A stretch of 64,000 bases of DNA from positions 8,932,001 to 8,996,000 of the forward strand of contig NZ_CP152413.1 of assembly GCF_038967635.1 (NCBI RefSeq). The letters are read 5' to 3'. The stretch is from Bradyrhizobium sp. B124. Lineage in GTDB: Bacteria > Pseudomonadota > Alphaproteobacteria > Rhizobiales > Xanthobacteraceae. The notes beneath the pieces were generated by a model. That model saw only the letters and a program-made list of their open reading frames with translations. It was not told the origin of the DNA and ran no database searches. The translations under genes and the position numbers were made by a program. Within the stretch, counting starts at the first letter, position 1. Every line of letters starts with the position of its first letter. This document shows, in pieces, positions 59,555 through 64,000 of the stretch.

Positions 59555-60796
59555 ATGAAGGCGATTATCGTCGGAGGCGGAATCGGAGGCCTCACCACTG
59601 CGCTGATGTTGCGCTCGCGCGGCATCAGTTGCGAGCTGTACGAGCAGTCGGAGACGATCCGCGAGCTCGGCGTCGGCATCAACACACTGCCGCATGCGAT
59701 CCGCGAGCTGGCGGGGCTTGGCCTGCTCGACAAGCTCGACGAGGTTGCGATCCGCACCTATGAGCTGTTCTACCTGACGCGGCACGGCCAGCAGGTCTGG
59801 CACGAGAAGCGCGGGCTCGATGCCGGCCACGACGTGCCGCAATTCTCTGTTCATCGCGGCCGCCTGCAAAGCGTGATCCATCAGGCCGTGATCGACCGGC
59901 TTGGCGCGGATGCGATCCGCACCGGCTGCCGGCTCGGCTCGTTCACGCAGGACGAGGGCGGTGTCTCCGCCTATTTCTTCGACCGCTCCGGCAGCCATGT
60001 GCATACCGCGCGCGGCGATATCCTGATCGGCGCCGACGGCATCCACTCCAAGGTGCGGCAGACGCTGTTTCCGGACGAGGGCGGGCCGTGCTGGAACGGG
60101 CTGATGCTGTGGCGCGGCGCCACCGACTGGCCGGCCTTCCTGACCGGACGCTCGATGATCATCGCCGGCGGGTTGAGCGCCAAGGCCGTGATCTATCCGA
60201 TCGCGCCGGGCTCGAGCCCGGCGAGCCGCCTGACCAATTGGGCGGTGCTGGTGCGGATCGGCGACGGCTCTTCGCCGCCGCCGCGGCGCGAGGGCTGGTC
60301 CAATCTCGGCCGCCGCGACGAGATGATGCCCTATGTCACTGGTTTCACGATCCCGCAGGTCGACTTCGCCGGCTTGATCAACGCGACGCCGGAGTTCTGG
60401 GAGTATCCGTGCTGCGACCGCGATCCGCTGCCCTATTGGTCGAGCGGCCGCGTCACGCTGCTCGGCGACGCCGCGCATCCGATGTATCCGGTCGGCTCGA
60501 ACGGCGCGTCGCAGGCCATTCTCGATGCGCGTTGCCTCGCCGACATGCTGGCGCGATCGGAACATCCGCGCCAGGCGCTGGCGGCTTATGAGCGGCAGCG
60601 GCTGCCGATGACCGCCGACATCGTCGCCTCCAACCGCCGTGGCGGGCCGGAGGGCGTGATCGACGCCGTCGAGCAGCTCGCACCGCAGGGCTTTACCGAC
60701 GTCGACACCATTCTCAATTACGAAGCGCGCGAGGCGATCGTGCGTGGTTATGCGGCGAAGGCCGGCTTCGCCGCGCGCGTGGTGGCGCGGCAGTAG
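59555..60796 (+). CDS. Flavin-dependent aromatic monooxygenase-like protein
   Basis: A 413-residue FAD-binding monooxygenase of the salicylate-hydroxylase/UbiH fold. The ADP motif IIVGGGIGGLTTALML is at residues 3-18; DILIGADGIHSKVR gives the DG motif and VTLLGDAAHPMYPVGSNGAS the GD motif. The family hydroxylates aromatic rings with NAD(P)H and O2. It is separated from the operon before it by a repeat, and from the cupin by another repeat, so it may have its own promoter. Possible substrates include hydroxybenzoates; not certain. Confidence 0.85.
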   Translation: MKAIIVGGGIGGLTTALMLRSRGISCELYEQSETIRELGVGINTLPHAIRELAGLGLLDKLDEVAIRTYELFYLTRHGQQVWHEKRGLDAGHDVPQFSVHRGRLQSVIHQAVIDRLGADAIRTGCRLGSFTQDEGGVSAYFFDRSGSHVHTARGDILIGADGIHSKVRQTLFPDEGGPCWNGLMLWRGATDWPAFLTGRSMIIAGGLSAKAVIYPIAPGSSPASRLTNWAVLVRIGDGSSPPPRREGWSNLGRRDEMMPYVTGFTIPQVDFAGLINATPEFWEYPCCDRDPLPYWSSGRVTLLGDAAHPMYPVGSNGASQAILDARCLADMLARSEHPRQALAAYERQRLPMTADIVASNRRGGPEGVIDAVEQLAPQGFTDVDTILNYEAREAIVRGYAAKAGFAARVVARQ

Positions 60797-60819
60797 GAGG
60801 CAACGTCCGATCCGTCGAT

Positions 60820-60925
60820 CCGTCACCCTGAGGAGGCCGCAGCGCGGCCGTCTCGAAGGGTCGACGGCCACGAGCGGGGCCGTGCATCCTTCGAGACGCC
60901 GCTTCGCGGCTCCTCAGGATGACGG
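60820..60925. repeat. Dispersed palindromic repeat, family 1 copy C
   Basis: CGTCACCCTGAGGAGGCCGC at left and GCTCCTCAGGATGAC at right, inner GTCTCGAAGGGTCG with CATCCTTCGAGACG. It fills the gap between convergent genes. Confidence 0.75.
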
Positions 60926-60945
60926 AAGAGAGGCCCGCGCGTGTG

Positions 60946-61398
60946 CTACGCCGGAGGCGGCGGCAGGAAGTGGATGTTGTGCTCGGCGGCGAGCCGCACC
61001 ACGTCGTCCGGGTTCTGCTCCTTCATGTTGTGGATCGCCCAGAACAGGTCGTAGAGCCTGCGGGTCGGCGACACCCAAAACAGCGTCTTGGCCGGCTGCT
61101 GCGACTTGTTGAAGATGCCGTGCGGCTTGCCCGCCGGCAGGCGCACCAGATCGCCTGGCGTTGCCGATTCATCGGCGCCGTCGAGCATGAAGTCGAGCTT
61201 GCCCTCGAGGATGTAGAGGTACTCGTCCTGGTCGGGATGGATATGCGGCGGAACGAAGGTGCCCGGCGGGAAGGTGGCGTGCCAGGAGAAGGAATGCTCG
61301 GTGCGGCTCTTCGGCACGTAGGTCTGGCCGAGGATACTCCAGGAAATGCCCTGGATGCCCTCATTGGCGCGGGTGATGCCGGCGATCTCTTCTTTCAT
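60946..61398 (-). CDS. Cupin domain protein
   Basis: A 150-residue single-cupin protein. Metal-binding motif 1 is PPHIHPDQDEYLYILEG (HxH, then E) and motif 2 PAGKPHGIFN. It belongs to small cupins often found near aromatic or quercetin/gentisate-type genes, either as dioxygenase, isomerase or metal-sensor proteins. The start at ATG 61398 is preceded by GGAGGAAG. It is 84 bp downstream of the ABC binding protein gene on the same strand. Confidence 0.82.
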   Translation of the reverse strand: MKEEIAGITRANEGIQGISWSILGQTYVPKSRTEHSFSWHATFPPGTFVPPHIHPDQDEYLYILEGKLDFMLDGADESATPGDLVRLPAGKPHGIFNKSQQPAKTLFWVSPTRRLYDLFWAIHNMKEQNPDDVVRLAAEHNIHFLPPPPA

Positions 61399-61429
61399 GT
61401 TTGTACTTCCTCCATGTTTCAATTTTGCG

Positions 61430-61475
61430 CGTTTTCTTCACGCGAAACGGTATCCACTTCGCTTGAAAACGCTTC
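61430..61475. repeat. Dispersed repeat family 5, copy C
   Basis: GCGTTTTCTTCACGCGAAAC, GGTATCCACTTCGC and TTGAAAACGC match the core at 39856-39908 and 13806-13870. No hairpin accompanies it. It lies between cupin and binding-protein genes. Confidence 0.6.
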
Positions 61476-61482
61476 GTGTGAG

Positions 61483-62649
61483 CTACTTGGCCGCGCAGTC
61501 CTTGGCGTAGCGGTCGCCATAATTCGAAAACACCTTTTCGACGATCTCGGTCTGGAATTTGCCGTCCGGCCGCTTTGCGACCTTGGTGAGATAGAAATCC
61601 TGGATCGGATAGCCGTTGTTGTTGAACTTGAAGTTACCGCGCAGCGAGGTGAACTCGGCCTTCTTCAGCGCCGCCGCGACCGCGTCCTTGTTGGCGAGGT
61701 CGCCCTTCACGACCTTGACCGCGCTGTCGATCAGGAGCGCCGCGTCATAGGCCTGCATGGCGTAGGTGCCGGGCACGCCGTTGTAGGCCGCTTCATAGGC
61801 TGCGACGAACTTCTTGCTCTGCGGATTGTCAAGGTTCGGTGCCCAGTTCGCGCCGCCGAACATGCCGACGGCGGCGTCCTGCTGCGCGGGCAGGGTGGAT
61901 TCGTCGACGGTGAAGGCGGAGAGCACCGGCACGGTCGCGCCGGCCTGCTTGTACTGCTTCACGAGGTTGACGCCCATGCCGCCAGGCATGAAGGTGAACA
62001 GCGCGTCCGGTTTCAGGGAGGCGATCTTGGAAAGCTCGGGCTGGAAATCCAGCGTGTTCATCGGCGTGTAGGATTCCTCGACGATCTCGCCCTTGTAGTC
62101 GAGCTTGAAGCCGGCGACGGAGTCGCGGCCGGCCTGATAGTTCGGCACCAGCAAATAGACGCGCTTGTAGCCGCGGTCCTGCGCCACCTTGCCGAGGACC
62201 TCGTGCACCTGATCGTTCTGGTACGACGTCACGTAGAAGAACGGGTTGCACTCCTTGCCGGCGTAGCTGGAGGGGCCCGCATTCGGGCTGATCAGGAAGG
62301 TCTTGCTCTCGGTGACCGGGCGGTGGATCGCCTGCAGGATGTTGGAGAAGATCGGGCCGACCACGAAATCAACCTTGTCGCGCTCGAGCAGGCCGCGGAC
62401 CTTGACCACGGCGCTGTCGGGCTTGAGCTCATCGTCGGCGTTGACGATCTCGACCTCGCGGCCGGCCATCTTGCCGCCGAGGTCCTTGACCGCGAGCGCA
62501 AAGCCGTCGCGGACCTGCTGGCCAAGCGCTGCGGCTGGTCCCGAGGTCGTCACCAGCACGCCGATCTTGATCTTCTCTTGGGCAGCCGCCGGATTCACCG
62601 TGATACCCAGCAGCGCCGCCAGTCCTACGAGCTTCGTCAATTGTTTCAT
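61483..62649 (-). CDS. ABC transporter binding protein for aromatic/branched-chain type substrates
   Basis: A 388-residue periplasmic receptor of the LivK family. Signal peptide residues 1-23 (cleavage near AAAQ). KIGVLVTTSGPAAALGQQVR, VNADDELKPDSAVVKVRGL and FTFMPGGMGVNLVKQYKQAG are consistent with the aromatic-acid-binding branch often linked to benzoate/anthranilate pathways. The start at ATG 62649 has GGGGGAGAG. It is divergent from the marR gene at 62944 across a region with twin operators, so its uptake is probably controlled by that regulator. No permease genes are in the window. Confidence 0.85.
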   Translation of the reverse strand: MKQLTKLVGLAALLGITVNPAAAQEKIKIGVLVTTSGPAAALGQQVRDGFALAVKDLGGKMAGREVEIVNADDELKPDSAVVKVRGLLERDKVDFVVGPIFSNILQAIHRPVTESKTFLISPNAGPSSYAGKECNPFFYVTSYQNDQVHEVLGKVAQDRGYKRVYLLVPNYQAGRDSVAGFKLDYKGEIVEESYTPMNTLDFQPELSKIASLKPDALFTFMPGGMGVNLVKQYKQAGATVPVLSAFTVDESTLPAQQDAAVGMFGGANWAPNLDNPQSKKFVAAYEAAYNGVPGTYAMQAYDAALLIDSAVKVVKGDLANKDAVAAALKKAEFTSLRGNFKFNNNGYPIQDFYLTKVAKRPDGKFQTEIVEKVFSNYGDRYAKDCAAK

Positions 62650-62801
62650 GTCTCTCCCCCAAACCACTGCCTTGATGTTTCGGCTTCGGCCTATTTGACC
62701 TCAGCTTAGTCTGACGCGTGCAACCGCTGCAAGCGATGTGGCATCGCGTCAGGGCGACCGTCGCGCTCCATGCAGGTGTTGCACATGCAAGCGTCGCGCC
62801 A

Positions 62802-62823
62802 ATTGCTTGAAGTTTAAAGAAAT
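62802..62823. promoter_or_regulatory. MarR operator, copy 1
   Basis: ATTGCTTGAAG with TTTAAAGAAAT: a 22-bp imperfect palindrome with the same core as copy 2. It lies nearer the binding-protein gene. Confidence 0.68.
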
Positions 62824-62882
62824 TGCAGGATCGGCCGGGCATGTCGGACTGGATTCGCAATTGTCCTTGCGGGACGCCGCGA

Positions 62883-62904
62883 ATTGCTTGAAGCTGAAAG
62901 CAAT
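62883..62904. promoter_or_regulatory. MarR operator, copy 2
   Basis: ATTGCTTGAAG with CTGAAAGCAAT: ATTGCTT and AAGCAAT are perfect inverted arms with a near-symmetric centre. The two copies, 81 bp apart, share 19 of 22 positions. They lie between the marR gene and the divergent ABC binding-protein gene. Confidence 0.75.
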
Positions 62905-62943
62905 CGGTCCGACCGAAACCTGCCGCGGAGGCACGATCGCCGC

Positions 62944-63438
62944 ATGATCCTCGATTCCGAAACCAAAGCCGTCGAACTGCCCGACGATCACGGCACCGAG
63001 CTAAGGCTGTGGCTGCGGCTCTTGACCTGCACCACGCTGATCGAAGGCGAGGTGCGCAGCCGGCTGCGTGAGAAGTTCGATGTCACGCTGCCGCGCTTCG
63101 ACCTGATGGCCCAGCTCGACAAGGTGTCCGACGGCATGACGCTGTCCGACCTGTCGAAGCGGATGATGGTGTCAAACGGCAACGTCACCGGGCTGGTCGA
63201 GCGCCTGGTCGAGTCCGGCCATCTCGATCGCCGCACCTCGGAGACCGACCGCCGCGTGCAGTTCATCCGGCTGACCAAGCTCGGCCGCGCCGAATTCCGC
63301 AAGATGGCGGCCGAGCACGAGAAATGGATCGCCGATATTTTCGGCGACCTGTCGCCGAAGGATATCCGCGAACTGATGCGGCTGCTCGCCAAGGCCAAGG
63401 GCTCGGCCCAGCGCTCCGCCAAGGCGAGGTCAGCTTGA
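62944..63438 (+). CDS. MarR family transcriptional regulator
   Basis: A 164-residue winged-helix regulator. The recognition region is LSDLSKRMMVSNGNVTGLVE followed by the wing RRTSETDRRVQFIRLTKLG, matching MarR proteins that sense aromatic acids or their CoA esters (BadR/CouR-like group). ATG 62944 gives MILDSETKAV; an in-frame start at 62884 would lie inside the operator. The twin operators upstream imply autoregulation and control of the divergent uptake gene. The alpha/beta hydrolase gene starts 4 bp after its stop. Confidence 0.86.
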   Translation: MILDSETKAVELPDDHGTELRLWLRLLTCTTLIEGEVRSRLREKFDVTLPRFDLMAQLDKVSDGMTLSDLSKRMMVSNGNVTGLVERLVESGHLDRRTSETDRRVQFIRLTKLGRAEFRKMAAEHEKWIADIFGDLSPKDIRELMRLLAKAKGSAQRSAKARSA

Positions 63439-63441
63439 GCC

Positions 63442-64000
63442 GTGAGCGAGATCGATTACGAGGTCGAATACAACAACCGGGCCCGGGTGCCGGAAAATCC
63501 GGCGCTGATGGCCGGCTGGGCGAGGGACTCGGCGGCCTATCGTGAGCAGCACCCGCCACGGCGACTGAGTTATGGTCCCGGAAGCCGCAACGTCATCGAT
63601 CTCTTTGAGGGCGATCGCGACGGGCCGCTCGTGGTCTTTATCCACGGCGGCTATTGGCAGGCGCTTGATGGATCGTCATCGAGCCACTGCGCGCGGGGCC
63701 TCAATGGTCACGGCATCAGTGTCGCGGTGCCGAGTTACGACCTCTGCCCCAACGTCACAGTCGCCGACATCATCGGCGAGATGCGCGCGGCGTCACGCGA
63801 ACTGGCGAAGCTCGGCCGGCCGCTGGTCATGTCGGGACACTCCGCAGGCGGGCATCTTGCCGCATGCATGCTTGCGACCGATTGGCCGGCTTACGATGCG
63901 TCGTTGCCGGCGAATCTGGTCAGGGCTGCTTACGCGATCTCCGGCCTGTTCGAGCTCGAGCCGCTGGTCGGCACCTCCATTAACAAAGCGCTTGGTCTCG
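63442..64000 (+). CDS. Alpha/beta hydrolase, kynurenine-formamidase-like (partial, runs off end)
   Basis: A GTG start at 63442 gives a reading frame that stays open to the end of the window (186 codons seen). It shows SEIDYEVEYNNRARVPENPA, the oxyanion motif VVFIHGGYWQ and the nucleophile motif MSGHSAGGHLAA, which is the layout of the esterase/arylformamidase group. Kynurenine formamidase in tryptophan catabolism would yield kynurenine and later anthranilate, which fits the aryl-CoA genes upstream, but an esterase is equally possible. The C-terminal catalytic Asp/His are beyond the window. Confidence 0.78.
   Translation, partial: MSEIDYEVEYNNRARVPENPALMAGWARDSAAYREQHPPRRLSYGPGSRNVIDLFEGDRDGPLVVFIHGGYWQALDGSSSSHCARGLNGHGISVAVPSYDLCPNVTVADIIGEMRAASRELAKLGRPLVMSGHSAGGHLAACMLATDWPAYDASLPANLVRAAYAISGLFELEPLVGTSINKALGL

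Overview
The window is high-GC DNA from an alphaproteobacterium, most likely a Bradyrhizobium or close relative. This rests on protein style and codon use, on dispersed palindromic intergenic repeats of the kind common in that group, and on the mix of oxalate, aromatic and solute-uptake gene clusters. I see no tRNA, rRNA, CRISPR array, insertion sequence or phage gene. No database search was possible, so family calls come from motifs and recalled family features.

Region by region. 1-4.8 kb: small zinc-ribbon proteins, a decayed VOC dioxygenase, a TetR regulator with an EamA exporter and two matching operators, a PLP-dependent dehydratase-like enzyme and an RlpA-like secreted protein. 5.0-7.1 kb: a quinone-oxidoreductase-like protein and a nitronate monooxygenase. 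7.4-24.0 kb: an oxalate catabolism region with a CBS-domain protein, two oxalate/formate-type MFS carriers, a 45-residue ORF, frc, oxc, a GntR regulator and an ADP-forming acyl-CoA synthetase. Six promoters here carry the same 17-bp palindrome (TGGYAT-N5-ATRCCA). The region is interrupted by DUF2147, DUF2975/XRE, a decayed TetR/aldo-keto reductase pair and a MASE1 hybrid histidine kinase. 24.2-29.5 kb: a membrane fatty-acid-hydroxylase-like gene with small membrane proteins, a zinc alcohol dehydrogenase, a GntR regulator and an MFS carrier.

29.9-39.8 kb: hypothetical proteins, a NYN/LOTUS protein, a ketopantoate-reductase-like enzyme, an unusual SRPBCC-M50 protease fusion, and a catabolic group (two-subunit sulfo/phosphonopyruvate-decarboxylase-like enzyme, TctC-type binding protein, LigI-like amidohydrolase, D-2-hydroxyacid dehydrogenase). 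39.9-46.4 kb: ilvD, an MBL hydrolase with a branched-chain-type ABC binding protein, and a divergent TetR-CMD-SDR operon whose control region is an exact 44-bp tandem repeat holding four copies of one palindrome. 46.4-54.5 kb: a LysR regulator divergent from a five-gene sugar-type ABC operon that includes a permease fused to a beta-propeller and a second free propeller protein. 54.9-64 kb: an aryl-CoA monooxygenase/reductase pathway (bifunctional flavoprotein, SDR, enoyl-CoA hydratase, RidA, flavin monooxygenase, cupin, ABC binding protein, MarR with twin operators, alpha/beta hydrolase running off the end).

The strongest story is the oxalate regulon. Oxalate enters through the OxlT-like carriers, Frc makes oxalyl-CoA from formyl-CoA, Oxc decarboxylates it back to formyl-CoA, and the ADP-forming synthetase could prime the CoA cycle. 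The shared operator ties a CBS protein and a tiny ORF into the same control. Four pseudogenes (VOC, a dehydrogenase scrap, TetR, aldo-keto reductase) show ongoing decay in the first 15 kb.
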